NCBI GenBank assembly: GCA_002771135.1
Contig: PCXO01000012.1
Span: forward strand, 21,694 to 74,039
Source: Candidatus Yanofskybacteria bacterium CG10_big_fil_rev_8_21_14_0_10_46_23
GTDB taxonomy: Bacteria; Patescibacteriota; Minisyncoccia; 2-02-FULL-40-12; IGHO2-12-FULL-4
DNA: 52,346 nt
Direction: 5' to 3'
In this document: positions 41,777 to 50,053 of the stretch, one piece after another
How the letters are laid out: the number at the start of each line of letters is the position of its first letter
Position numbering within the stretch: the first letter of the stretch is position 1
Notes under the pieces: generated by a model
Databases searched by the model: none
What the model was told of the DNA's origin: nothing
What the model saw: the letters and a program-made list of their open reading frames with translations, nothing else
Made by a program: the position numbers and the translations under genes

Positions 41777-42789
41777 GATGACGGGTAGGGGGTGTGAGAG
41801 CACGACCCCCAACGATGGCACTGAGACACGGGCCATACACCTACGGGTGGCCGCAGTCGAGAATATTCCGCAATGGGCGAAAGCCTGACGGAGCGACACC
41901 GCGTGCAGGAAGACGGCCTTAGGGTTGTAAACTGCTTTTTTCAGGGAAGAATTTTGACGGTACCTGACGAATAAGGGGCTGCTAACTTCGTGCCAGCAGC
42001 AGCGGTAATACGAAGGCCCCAAGCGTTATCCGGATTAACTGGGCGTAAAACGTGAGCAGCTGGTGATATTAGTCTGATGTTAAATCTTACCGCCCAACGG
42101 TAAGGCCGCATTGGAAACGGTATCACTTGAGTTGGTAAGAGGCATACAGAACGTGCGGTGTAGGGGTGAAATCCGTTGATATTGCACGGAATACCAAAAG
42201 CGAAGGCAGTATGCTGGTGCCAAACTGACGGTCAGTCACGAAAGCGTGGGGAGCGAATGGGATTAGATACCCCAGTAGTCCACGCTGTAAACGTTGCAGA
42301 CTCGCTATCGGGAGCATCGACCCTCTCGGTGGCCAAGCAAACGCGTTAAGTCTGCTGCCTGGGAAGTACGAGCGCAAGCTTAAAACTCAAAGGAATAGAC
42401 GGGGATTTGCACAAGCGGTGGATCATGTGGTTTAATTCGATTATAAGCGGAAAACCTCACCAAGGCTTGAAATCTAGCTGCAAGCTCTGAGAAACCAGAG
42501 CCGCCTTCGAGGGTGCTAGACAGGTGCTGCACGGTTGTCGTCAGCTCGTTCCGTGAGGAGTTCTCTTAAGTGAGGAAACGAGCGCAACCCCTATTGCGTG
42601 TTATACGTGTCACGCGAGACTGCCGAGGATAACTCGGAGGAAGGTGGGGATGACGTCAAATCAGCGTGGCCCTCTGATGCCTTGGGCTACACACATGATA
42701 CAATGGGTGGTACAACGGGTTGCCAAGTCGCGAGACGGAGCTAATCCTATCAAAGCCATCCTCAGTTCGGATTGGAGGCTGCAACTTGC

Positions 42790-42825
<36 letters not shown>

Positions 42826-42864
42826 TCACGCCGCGGTGAATACGTTCTCAAATCTTGTACTCAC

Positions 42865-43726
42865 AAATAAAAGCGCCCGGCCGCTTAATTTTCTAAGTGG
42901 TTAAAGTCCACTCCTCTATTACGTCAATAGAGCGTAGCTGAAGGATAGGCCCAAAACCGCGAGGTTGGGGCCGGAGGATCCGAAAGCAAAAGACAGCCTA
43001 ATTTTCTGTTAGTAAACAGAGGGATAATCGACTCATCGTTGGGTAGTGAGGATGAGGAAGGTTAGAAGTAATCCTATTAGGATGTCTAGAAGAGAAATTT
43101 AAGTAACCCGGGGAGATCTGATGCTGTCTCTTCTATGTTAAAATAGAAGAGTAATGTAACTTATGCAGCATCAGAAGTCAGCTGGTTCGTAGTAACCACA
43201 TTTATGTGGAGAAGGAACCTCCCCAATGTATGATTGACCCAAATTATATAGTCGGTCTGGTAGATGGAGAAGGAAGTTTCACCTCTTATGTGAGGGATCT
43301 CAAGCGATCCAAAGAGGTAAAAAGGAGAAATAGGATAGAGCCGAAGTTTTACCTCACTCTTATCGAGAGAGACAAAGAAATCCTGTATCGGCTAAAAAAA
43401 TATTTTGGGTGTGGAAATGTATATTTCCAAAAAGACTCTAGATTAAATCACCAGAATTGTTATCGATATGAAGTTGGGAGGAGAGAAGATCTTAATCAAA
43501 AGATTATTCCCTTCTTCAAGAAACATCGATTGAAATTGAAGTCAAAATCAAAGGACTTCTCACTTTTCTGCGAGATAATGAAGATGATCTCGAGAGGAGA
43601 ACATCTGGGAGATGAAGGTTTAGAGAAAATTCTAAAGATTAAGCAATCAATGCACTAGGGCTCGTCGTATGCGGGAAATCCGCAGGTACGATGGGGAAGC
43701 CTCTGTTGTGTTACCAACAAGCCTTT
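42865..43726 (+). mobile_element. Insertion (probable intron) in 16S near position 1400
   Basis: The exon ends TTGTACTCAC (E. coli 1399) and resumes GCCCGTCAAG (1401), so 862 bp interrupt the decoding-site strand of helix 44; one base (C1400) is unaccounted for. The 5' 365 nt and 3' 68 nt are structured: GGCCC...GGGCC near 42949-42976, CTGATGCTG with CAGCATCAG (43117-43170) enclosing CTCTTCTAT/ATAGAAGAG, and a 3' hairpin around GCGGGAAATCCGC. I could not match group I core elements, a U before the 5' splice site, or group II GUGYG and domain V. The class is unassigned. Confidence 0.8.
43230..43658 (+). CDS. Single-motif LAGLIDADG endonuclease in the 16S insertion
   Basis: ATG 43230 gives 142 residues; a GTG at 43206 would add eight. 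There is one LAGLIDADG motif, NYIVGLVDGEGSF, at the N-terminus, followed by ERDKEILYRLKKYFGCGNVY and a basic C-terminal region, the layout of intron-encoded enzymes that act as homodimers. It would cut uninterrupted 16S genes and promote spread of the insertion. GGAGAAGG lies about 16 bases upstream. It sits in a loop of the insertion between structured ends. Confidence 0.9.
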   Translation: MIDPNYIVGLVDGEGSFTSYVRDLKRSKEVKRRNRIEPKFYLTLIERDKEILYRLKKYFGCGNVYFQKDSRLNHQNCYRYEVGRREDLNQKIIPFFKKHRLKLKSKSKDFSLFCEIMKMISRGEHLGDEGLEKILKIKQSMH

Positions 43727-43857
43727 GCCCGTCAAGTCAAGGGAGCCGGGGATACCCGAAGGACCACGATTTCCTGTGGTACGACGGTAGATTCGGTGAC
43801 ATGGACTAAGTCGTAACAAGGCAGGGCTAGCGGAAGCTGGTCCTGGATCACTTACTT

Positions 43858-43876
43858 ACTACTTTTTAAAAGTAGT
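43858..43876 (+). other. Hairpin at the 16S 3' boundary
   Basis: ACTACTTT pairs with AAAGTAGT around TTA, immediately after ACUUACUU. It may set 3' processing. Beyond it, to 44071, nested stems (GAGCTCG with CGAGCTC, GGGTGT with ACACCC) form a structured trailer of about 200 nt that holds no tRNA or gene I can recognise. Confidence 0.55.
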
Positions 43877-44071
43877 GTATCGATAGAGCTCGTTGGGTGT
43901 TTGGTTCGGTTCGATAGCCGATCACACCCTACGATCTCTGCCTGACCGAGCTCAGGCTAACAGCCGGGGCTGATCCGAAGCCAACATCGGAGTTCGCTGA
44001 TATAACGAACAAAAATTTTATATTGAGGCACTGGGTAACAGTTTCAAGTTGGATCGATTGGACTACGTTCA

Positions 44072-44110
44072 CCAAAAGCCCCGACCGCGTACGCGGTCGG
44101 GGGCTTTTGG
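44072..44110. terminator. Bidirectional terminator after 16S
   Basis: CCAAAAGCCCC-GACCGCG pairs with its complement across a TA centre and both ends are A/T-rich (CCAAAAG / CTTTTGG). It can end the 16S transcript and the convergent coiled-coil gene at 44137. Confidence 0.85.
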
Positions 44111-44136
44111 TTTCAGGCCGGATTTTATAAAAGGGA

Positions 44137-44430
44137 TTATTTCTTTTCTGTAAGTTCGGCTTTGGCCAGTTCGGCCTCAAGTCGCTCAAGGTCCATTTTG
44201 TGTTGATTCGATTTGGCTTCTAGTATGGAAATCTCGCTCGCTATCTTTTTCTTATTGTTCTCAAAAGTGGTTAAATCTGTTTTCTGTTGATTTAATCTAG
44301 TTTCTAGCGCCGAGATCTCGCTTGCTAACTTTGTTATATTGTCCTCAAGGGTAGCCAATTCGCTTCTCTTTTTGGTCAACTCTTGGGTGTCCCTTCTTAT
44401 CTCATTTTCCAAATTTTGTATGGATGACAT
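44137..44430 (-). CDS. Small coiled-coil protein
   Basis: The 97-residue protein is an almost continuous heptad coiled coil (IQNLENEIRRDTQELTKK, then a near repeat of ITKLASEISALETRLNQQ and KKIASEISILEAKSNQHK about 33 residues apart). The internal repeat suggests duplication. It is probably a cytoplasmic rod or oligomer; no signal peptide is seen. It is convergent with 16S and shares its terminator. Confidence 0.65.
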   Translation of the reverse strand: MSSIQNLENEIRRDTQELTKKRSELATLEDNITKLASEISALETRLNQQKTDLTTFENNKKKIASEISILEAKSNQHKMDLERLEAELAKAELTEKK

Positions 44431-44473
44431 AGTAAATTATTTTTATAGTATAGATATTATACCATAGTCTATT

Positions 44474-44501
44474 TTGACCTAAAGATTTCTTATGTTATAA
44501 A
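44474..44501 (+). promoter_or_regulatory. Promoter of the 44519 small gene
   Basis: TTGACC (44474-44479) and TATAAA (44496-44501) are 16 bp apart, with GGGAGG following before the ATG. Confidence 0.65.
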
Positions 44502-44518
44502 AAATTGGGAGGTTCAAT

Positions 44519-44629
44519 ATGGAGTTCTTAGTTTCGTTGGGGGCCATTCTGTTTTTTATCATTCTGGTTGGTGGCGGAATGTTGTTTTTGGCCCATCAAG
44601 AAGCCAAAAACAACAAGCTAATTGGGTAA
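44519..44629 (+). CDS. Single-helix membrane microprotein, 36 aa
   Basis: This frame, MEFLVSLGAILFF... to ...NNKLIG, has a membrane helix over about residues 3-25 and a short charged tail. A strong SD (GGGAGGTTCAAT), a consensus promoter and a terminator six bases after the stop make it a complete single-gene unit. I do not recognise the protein. Confidence 0.65.
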   Translation: MEFLVSLGAILFFIILVGGGMLFLAHQEAKNNKLIG

Positions 44630-44635
44630 TTCCTC

Positions 44636-44658
44636 GGCGGCGCTTCGCGCCGCCTTTT
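44636..44658 (+). terminator. Rho-independent terminator
   Basis: GGCGGCGC pairs with GCGCCGCC around a three-base loop, followed by TTTTATTT. The next -35 (TTGACA) overlaps its T-tract. Confidence 0.88.
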
Positions 44659-44732
44659 ATTTGACAAAGCTTTAATTTTGTTATAAAAATCAGTTGTTCG
44701 TTGACAATCCTATAATGTGGAAGGAAGGAAAA

Positions 44733-44897
44733 ATGATTTCGACAGTCCTGTTCTTTTTTGGTCTTGTCTCGATGCTTCTTGGGTTATTCATGTTCCTTTT
44801 GAAGTTCCCGTCCGGGAAGCCAACATCTCTTATGCCGGTGTTGACTGGATTTTTGATCGTGATGCTTTCACTCACAATGGGGTTTTTCGGTTGCTGA
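44733..44897 (+). CDS. Two-helix membrane microprotein, 54 aa
   Basis: ATG 44733 is chosen because GGAAGGA lies just before it. Two membrane helices fill most of the protein (about 4-22 and 33-53), joined by KFPSGKPTS. A TATAAT at 44711-44716 could be its -10. It is followed closely by the 44914 gene, so the pair may be co-expressed. No family is recognised. Confidence 0.55.
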   Translation: MISTVLFFFGLVSMLLGLFMFLLKFPSGKPTSLMPVLTGFLIVMLSLTMGFFGC

Positions 44898-44913
44898 ATT
44901 GAAAGGAAGGACC

Positions 44914-45429
44914 ATGAAAATCAAAAAAACGAATCCGAACCATTGGCTCGATTGGGTGCTGTGGCCGATTCTTCGGCTTCTTCTCGAGCCCTTTACCGAA
45001 AAACAGTCCCACGGCTGGCACTGGCGGGACTTTGGTTTGGAGCACCGGCTTCCAACACGCGGAGCCATCAAGGTGCTCAAAGATCCAAAGGCCAAACCTC
45101 GCGGCGGCCCTTGGAGCTGGTCAAACTTTTTCCAGACCAATTTTGGCTGGCAAAAAGTCGTTGTTCTCAGGAGACGGTTTTCCGCCTCCCCTGTCCCGTT
45201 TGAGTTTGACTCTCACTACCGAATGGGCTATGAGCTGGCCCAGGATGGTCGGGTTACCCACCGGCAACTTTGCTCTTGCCTAATTCCAACTAACAGCTCG
45301 GTGGCCTTGTTAATTGGGGATGGCGATGTCCAATTTTTCGGCTTTAGGCCGGACTGGGGACTGGTTGACCTCTATTTGGTGGAGATAACCACCAAATCAA
45401 AGCTCGACCCCGACATTCCGCTTATCTGA
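44914..45429 (+). CDS. Hypothetical protein rich in Trp and Arg
   Basis: ATG 44914 follows GGAAGGACC. The 171-residue product is basic and rich in Trp and Pro, with no signal peptide; a short hydrophobic stretch (WLDWVLWPILRLLLEP) lies near the N-terminus and might associate with membrane. Later portions look globular (LLIGDGDVQFFGFRPDWGLV). No family is recognised. It lies in the small-gene cluster after 16S. Confidence 0.6.
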   Translation: MKIKKTNPNHWLDWVLWPILRLLLEPFTEKQSHGWHWRDFGLEHRLPTRGAIKVLKDPKAKPRGGPWSWSNFFQTNFGWQKVVVLRRRFSASPVPFEFDSHYRMGYELAQDGRVTHRQLCSCLIPTNSSVALLIGDGDVQFFGFRPDWGLVDLYLVEITTKSKLDPDIPLI

Positions 45430-45469
45430 AAGGTCTCTATGAAGAGAAGCTCTTAAAGCGGAGGCGCGC

Positions 45470-45640
45470 ATGTTCCCTTCTTGGGAAGACTTGGCCGGCT
45501 TCTTGGTTCGATACCTTCAAGCCGAGCTCGGCTCTTCAAAAGAGGCCCAAAAGGCTAGAAGTTTGAAGAAATTAGCGCAGGCTCGGAAAGTCCTGACTCA
45601 AGATCAAGCGGTTGGTCTTGGCCTCTGGGGCGTTGATTAG
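45470..45640 (+). CDS. Small helical protein, 56 aa
   Basis: A clear SD (GGAGGCGCGC) precedes the ATG. The product starts MFPSWEDLAGFLVRYLQAEL, has a basic middle (KKLAQARK) and ends GLGLWGVD. It is followed by a strong terminator. Together these support a real short gene of unknown function. Confidence 0.55.
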   Translation: MFPSWEDLAGFLVRYLQAELGSSKEAQKARSLKKLAQARKVLTQDQAVGLGLWGVD

Positions 45641-45649
45641 TTTCCACCC

Positions 45650-45685
45650 CCCCCGTCCGCCAGCTGGCGGACGGGGGTTTTATTT
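45650..45685 (+). terminator. Rho-independent terminator
   Basis: CCCCCGTCCGCCAG and its exact complement form a 14-bp palindrome (45650-45677), followed by TTTTATTTT. The trmH-type gene promoter begins in this T-rich stretch (TTTACT). Confidence 0.88.
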
Positions 45686-45718
45686 TACTCAAATCTTAAA
45701 ATCGGCTATAAAACCAAC

Positions 45719-46177
45719 ATGAAGAAATATCTAATCGCCCATGATATCCGTAGTGCTTGGAATGTCGGTTCTTTTTTCCGGACGGCGGATGCGGCCGGTT
45801 TTGATAAAATCTTTTTAACGGGCTATACGGCGACCCCCGACCATCCTAAAGTAGCTAAAACCTCGCTTAATGCCGAAGATTTTGTAGCTTGGGAAAAACA
45901 GAAGCAGGCTTGGCGGGTCGTTAAACAATTAAAAAAAGAAGGGGTAAAAATTATTGCCTTGGAACAAACTCCCGATGCTCAAAATATTTTCAAACTTAAA
46001 AAACCAATCAGTCCGCCCACTGGCGGATTTGCTTTGATTGTTGGCAATGAAATCCGGGGAGTTCCGAAGGGCTTGTTAAAATACGCGGATATAAAAACGG
46101 CCATACCTATGTATGGCCGAAAAGAATCCCTAAACGTAGCGGTGGCCTTTGGGGTTGCCGCCTATATTCTCTCTTGA
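45719..46177 (+). CDS. SpoU/TrmH-family RNA 2'-O-methyltransferase
   Basis: The 152-residue protein has DIRSAWNVGSFFRTADAAGF near the N-terminus (motif 1), FALIVGNEIRGVP (motif 2) and IPMYGRKESLNVAVAFGVAAYIL (motif 3), the knotted SPOUT fold without an extra RNA-binding domain. The exact rRNA or tRNA target cannot be told. TTTACT (45684) and TATAAA (45707-45712), 17 bp apart, put the transcript start at the ATG. Confidence 0.9.
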   Translation: MKKYLIAHDIRSAWNVGSFFRTADAAGFDKIFLTGYTATPDHPKVAKTSLNAEDFVAWEKQKQAWRVVKQLKKEGVKIIALEQTPDAQNIFKLKKPISPPTGGFALIVGNEIRGVPKGLLKYADIKTAIPMYGRKESLNVAVAFGVAAYILS

Positions 46178-46425
46178 TTCTGGATGAAGTGTCCGCCCCT
46201 ACTTTGATACACCGGAGCATCTTCTATGAAATGGACCCGTTGCCCGCAACTTATGGTTAAGACGGACTTTCGCTCAAGCGGGTGCCAATTTTTTTTCCGG
46301 CACTCTTTGCAGAGGTGAACTAAAAAGAATTCGCCGCTCCTCTTGGCCGGGATAAAAATTGACTGAATATTGTCGCATTTTAAACAAGCGTGGCAGAAAA
46401 TAGCCACGTTTTGATTTTTGGCCAT
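46162..46425 (-). CDS. Small zinc-ribbon-like protein
   Basis: ATG 46425 gives 87 residues and follows a strong SD (AAGGAGATGGGAA); an upstream TTG would overlap rnhB. Two cysteine pairs, CHACLKCDN and CKECRKKNW, probably bind zinc. The rest (SVLTISCGQRVHFIED) is not recognised. The gene is divergent from rnhB and its end overlaps that of the methyltransferase gene. Confidence 0.6.
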   Translation of the reverse strand: MAKNQNVAIFCHACLKCDNIQSIFIPAKRSGEFFLVHLCKECRKKNWHPLERKSVLTISCGQRVHFIEDAPVYQSRGGHFIQNQERI

Positions 46426-46453
46426 TTCCCATCTCCTTGTTAAGATTCTATTT

Positions 46454-47074
46454 ATGAGCCTACTAGATTCAAGCCTTGAGCGCAATTATCTGCGTAAATT
46501 TGGAAGTCTTATCGCCCTTGATGAAGCGGGTCGGGGCCCTTTGGCCGGACCGGTTGTGGCCTGCGCCGTTTTGGTTACGCCGGAGTTTTTAAAGCATAGA
46601 GTGGCGCGGGTGAATGACTCTAAACTTCTATCCGAAAAACAGCGAGAGGAGATCTTTAGCAAACTATTAGCCCAGCCAAATTTTCAATTCGGCTTAGCGA
46701 AGGTTATGCCGAAAACGATTGATCGAATCAACATTCTTCAAGCCACGCATCAGGCCATGCGCCAAGCGATGAAAAAGGTAAAGATAACCCCCCATCTGGT
46801 TTTGGTTGATGGGAATCAAAAAATTTCTAAAATAAAGTTCCCCCAAAAGACGATTATCAATGGTGACGCCCGAGTCTATTCCATCGCCTGTGCTTCGATT
46901 ATCGCTAAAGTAACTCGTGATCGGATAATGTTACGTTATGCCCGCCGTTTTCCCGAATATGGTTTTGAAAGTCACAAGGGTTACGGCACGCCAGGCCATC
47001 TTATCCAGTTAATTAAGTATGGCCCCTCCGCCATCCACCGTTTATCTTTTGCTCCGGTGGCCCAGTTACGATAA
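46454..47074 (+). CDS. rnhB: Ribonuclease HII
   Basis: ATG 46454 gives 206 residues. Acidic residues of the active site occur in LIALDEAGRGPLAGPVVACAV (Asp23, Glu24), VLVDGNQ and VTRDRIM; the YGFESHKGYGTPGH box is also present. RNase HII removes ribonucleotides from DNA. There is no SD; TAAGAT ends seven bases before the ATG. Confidence 0.95.
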   Translation: MSLLDSSLERNYLRKFGSLIALDEAGRGPLAGPVVACAVLVTPEFLKHRVARVNDSKLLSEKQREEIFSKLLAQPNFQFGLAKVMPKTIDRINILQATHQAMRQAMKKVKITPHLVLVDGNQKISKIKFPQKTIINGDARVYSIACASIIAKVTRDRIMLRYARRFPEYGFESHKGYGTPGHLIQLIKYGPSAIHRLSFAPVAQLR

Positions 47075-47077
47075 AAT
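47049..47077 (+). promoter_or_regulatory. Promoter of gap giving a leaderless mRNA
   Basis: TTGCTC (47049-47054) and TAAAAT (47072-47077) are 17 bp apart; the -10 ends eight bases before the gap ATG. The -35 lies inside the end of rnhB. Confidence 0.5.
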
Positions 47078-47085
47078 AAGAAGAT

Positions 47086-48096
47086 ATGGCACGAGCAAAA
47101 GTGGCAATCAACGGTTTTGGTCGAATCGGGCGAACCTTCTTTCGCCAAGCCTTTGGGGGGACTGGCTTTGAAGTGGTGGCGGTTAACGATTTAGGCAGTC
47201 TGGAGAATCTCGCCTATCTTTTAAAATACGACTCGGTCTATCGAGAATTTAACCAACCGGTTGAGGCCAAGGGGGATAAATTAATTGTCGGGAAAAAGAA
47301 AATCACTTTTCTGCAGGAAAAAGACCCCGCCAATCTGCCCTGGAAAGATTTGGGCATTGATATTGTCGTGGAGGCCACCGGGGTTTTTCGGACTATAGAA
47401 TCGGCCACGGCTCATTTACAAGCGGGGGCTAAAAGAGTGGTGATTACGGCCCCGGCCAAAGATGATATCATGCCGACCATTACACCCAATGTCGCTGAGG
47501 GTAATTTGAGCCATGGCCAGATAACCTCTAATGCTTCTTGCACTACTAACGCGGTTAACCCGGTTATCGCCATCATGAGTGTTAAGCCGGGGATTGAGGC
47601 CGCGGTTTTAAACACGGTCCATGGCTATACCTCGACCCAAAGTATTGTCGATGGTCCCAACAAAAGTGACTTTCGAAAAGGTCGAGCCGGGGCCGTCAAC
47701 ATCATTCCAACGACCACCGGATCGGCCATTGCCACCACCCGGTCTCTTCCTCACTTGGAGGGAAAGTTCGATGGAATCGCTCTACGCGTCCCACTTATAA
47801 CTGGTTCGCTCATCGACTTAACTTTTATTGCTAGTCGGAAAACCTCGGTCGAGGAAATAAATCAAATTTTTCAAGAGGCGGATCAATCGGGCGATTGGAC
47901 CGGAATCCTCACCACCACGACCGACCCTATCGTCTCTTCCGATATTATTGGCAACCCGCACGGTTCCATTGTTGATCTGGGTTTGACCCGAGTTATCAAT
48001 GGCAACTTAGTTAAAATTCTGGCTTGGTATGACAACGAGTGGGGCTACTGCGCGATGTTAAAAAGACACGTTGAGAGCGTGGCTGATCTACTCTAA
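47086..48096 (+). CDS. gap: Glyceraldehyde-3-phosphate dehydrogenase
   Basis: The 336-residue enzyme starts MARAKVAINGFGRIGR (NAD-binding) and has the catalytic cysteine in SNASCTTNAV (Cys152), with the C-terminal WYDNEWGYC. It oxidises glyceraldehyde-3-phosphate to 1,3-bisphosphoglycerate. Its TAA overlaps the next ATG by one base, linking it to the split transketolase, which makes its substrate. Confidence 0.96.
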   Translation: MARAKVAINGFGRIGRTFFRQAFGGTGFEVVAVNDLGSLENLAYLLKYDSVYREFNQPVEAKGDKLIVGKKKITFLQEKDPANLPWKDLGIDIVVEATGVFRTIESATAHLQAGAKRVVITAPAKDDIMPTITPNVAEGNLSHGQITSNASCTTNAVNPVIAIMSVKPGIEAAVLNTVHGYTSTQSIVDGPNKSDFRKGRAGAVNIIPTTTGSAIATTRSLPHLEGKFDGIALRVPLITGSLIDLTFIASRKTSVEEINQIFQEADQSGDWTGILTTTTDPIVSSDIIGNPHGSIVDLGLTRVINGNLVKILAWYDNEWGYCAMLKRHVESVADLL

Positions 48097-48959
48097 TGTC
48101 TGATCACATTCACGACGATAAGATAAAAGAGCTAGAGATTAAAGCGAATCAGATTCGACAGTCTTTAATTGAATCGCTAGTTTCGGCTGGCAGTGGTCAC
48201 ACCGCCGGCCCTTTGGGCATGGCCGATATCTTTACGGCCTTTTATTTTCATATTTTACATCACGACCCCAAGCGACCGGATTGGGATGAGCGGGACCGCC
48301 TGATTCTCTCCAACGGTCACATCGTGCCAATTCGCTATGCGACGATGGCTCATGCCGGTTATTTTCCCATCGAAGAACTAAAAACTCTCCGAAAATTTGG
48401 CTCGCGTCTTCAGGGCCACCCCGAGCGAGAACGGATGCCTGCTCTGGAAACTACCTCCGGCCCACTCGGTTCCGGTTTAAGCCAGGCCGCGGGCATTGCC
48501 TATGGCGCGCGAATAGATAAAAAAGCTTTTCGAACTTATTGTTTCATGTCTGATGGTGAACACGACGCGGGTAATCTTTGGGAGGCCGCTATGTTTGCCG
48601 GAAAATATAAATTGAGCAACCTGACGGGGATTGTTGATCGAAACAATATTCAAATTGACGGGATGACCGAAGACATTATGCCCTTGGAACCGCTTCGAGA
48701 AAAATACGAAGCTTTCGGCTGGCATGTTATGGATATTGACGGTCACAATATGGAGGCGATCGTTGACGCCGTCCAAGAGGCCAAAGCCATTTTTGAAAAA
48801 CCAACTTTAATCCTCGCCCACACTATCCCGGGGAAGGGAATTGAAAAAATTGAATTTGATTTTTCTTGGCACGGCAAACCTCCGAAACCGGAGGAGGGCG
48901 AACAATTTTTAAACGAGCTCCGCACTCTCGGCGGACAAATTCAATCGGAGCATGAATAA
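48096..48959 (+). CDS. Transketolase, N-terminal subunit
   Basis: The 287-residue protein carries the thiamine-diphosphate half: SAGSGHTAGPLGMADIF, TTSGPLGSGLSQAAGIAYG and SDGEHDAGNLWEAAMFA...GIVDRNNIQIDG. With the next gene it forms a two-subunit transketolase, transferring two-carbon units between sugar phosphates. Its end overlaps the next gene by eight bases. Confidence 0.94.
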   Translation: MSDHIHDDKIKELEIKANQIRQSLIESLVSAGSGHTAGPLGMADIFTAFYFHILHHDPKRPDWDERDRLILSNGHIVPIRYATMAHAGYFPIEELKTLRKFGSRLQGHPERERMPALETTSGPLGSGLSQAAGIAYGARIDKKAFRTYCFMSDGEHDAGNLWEAAMFAGKYKLSNLTGIVDRNNIQIDGMTEDIMPLEPLREKYEAFGWHVMDIDGHNMEAIVDAVQEAKAIFEKPTLILAHTIPGKGIEKIEFDFSWHGKPPKPEEGEQFLNELRTLGGQIQSEHE

Positions 48960-49944
48960 AGCTAAACTCGTCGACAATTTAGCGGATAAAAACAATCTCG
49001 AATCTTTCCCAACTCGAGACGGTTTTGGCAAGGGGTTAGTCCAAGCCGGGGAGCAAGACGAGCGCGTGGTCGTTCTTTGCGCGGATCTAAGTGAGTCCAC
49101 TCGAACCCACTGGTTTAAAGAGAAATTTCCGGAGCGTTTTATCCAAATGGGGGTGGCCGAGCAAAATCTTGCCACCGTGGCCTCGGGTCTGGCGCAGTAT
49201 GGCAAAATTCCTTTTATCGCCTCCTACGCCGCCTTCTCGCCCGGGCGAAATAACGAACAAATTCGAACCACCATCGCTTTAAATAATGTCCCGGTTAAAA
49301 TCGTCGGGGCTCACGCCGGAATTTCCGTTGGGCCCGATGGCGCGACTCATCAACAACTCGAAGATATTGCCTTAATGCGGGCCATGCCCCGGATTGTTGT
49401 CGTTGTCCCCTGTGATATGGTCGAAGCTCGGAAGGCCACTCTAGCCATCGCGATCAACAACCAGCCTAGTTATATCCGGATTGGTCGCTCTAACACCCCC
49501 GTTTTTACCACGGATAAAACACCCTTTGAAATTGGCCGAGCAGAAATTTTCCGCCAGCCGGCGGTCACGGCCGATGTAGCCGTCATCGGTTGTGGCATCT
49601 TGCTCTATAATGCCCTAGTCGCCGCCGAAGAGTTGGCGCGGGAGGGGATTGAGGCGACGGTTGTTAATTCCCATACCGTCAAACCTCTAGATGGGAAAAC
49701 CATTTTGGCGGTGGCCAAAGACGCTAAAGCGATTGTCACCGTCGAGGAGCATCAAATCAGTGGCGGGCTGGGCTCAGCCGTGGCGGAGTTCTTGGCAAAA
49801 AACTACCCGGTCCCTCAAGAGTTTATCGGTGTTCAGGATCGTTTTGGCGAGTCGGGGGAGCCGGAAGAATTAATTGAAGCCTTCGGTCTGGGGGTTGAGG
49901 CAATTAAAACCGCCGTGAGAAAGGTTCTGAAACGCAAGAGTTAG
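48952..49944 (+). CDS. Transketolase, C-terminal subunit
   Basis: The 330-residue protein carries the pyrimidine-binding and C-terminal domains: TRDGFGKGLVQAGEQDERVVVL, ERFIQMGVAEQNLATVASGLA (with the essential Glu), GPDGATHQQLEDIALMRAMP and TVEEHQISGGLGSAVAEFL. It completes the enzyme of the preceding gene. GGAG close to the ATG is too near to be a normal SD; coupling by overlap is more likely. Confidence 0.94.
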   Translation: MNKAKLVDNLADKNNLESFPTRDGFGKGLVQAGEQDERVVVLCADLSESTRTHWFKEKFPERFIQMGVAEQNLATVASGLAQYGKIPFIASYAAFSPGRNNEQIRTTIALNNVPVKIVGAHAGISVGPDGATHQQLEDIALMRAMPRIVVVVPCDMVEARKATLAIAINNQPSYIRIGRSNTPVFTTDKTPFEIGRAEIFRQPAVTADVAVIGCGILLYNALVAAEELAREGIEATVVNSHTVKPLDGKTILAVAKDAKAIVTVEEHQISGGLGSAVAEFLAKNYPVPQEFIGVQDRFGESGEPEELIEAFGLGVEAIKTAVRKVLKRKS

Positions 49945-49947
49945 CAT

Positions 49948-49976
49948 TTGACTTTAGATAGAATTTAATGTACTGT
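49948..49976 (+). promoter_or_regulatory. Promoter of the 50054 gene
   Basis: TTGACT (49948-49953) and TACTGT (49971-49976) with a 17-bp spacer, giving a leader of about 70 nt that contains a strong SD. Confidence 0.55.
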
Positions 49977-50053
49977 AGGAATGGTGCAAACGGCACTGTT
50001 TTCTTTTACATGACATTTTTTCCGTCCGCTTAGCGGATAAGGAGGAGCGAGAG

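Noticed and set aside
42865-43726. Group II intron call based on the 3' hairpin around GCGGGAAATCCGC
   Set aside because: The hairpin has a two-base bulge like domain V, but the AGC triad, a clean GNRA loop and a GUGYG 5' end are missing.
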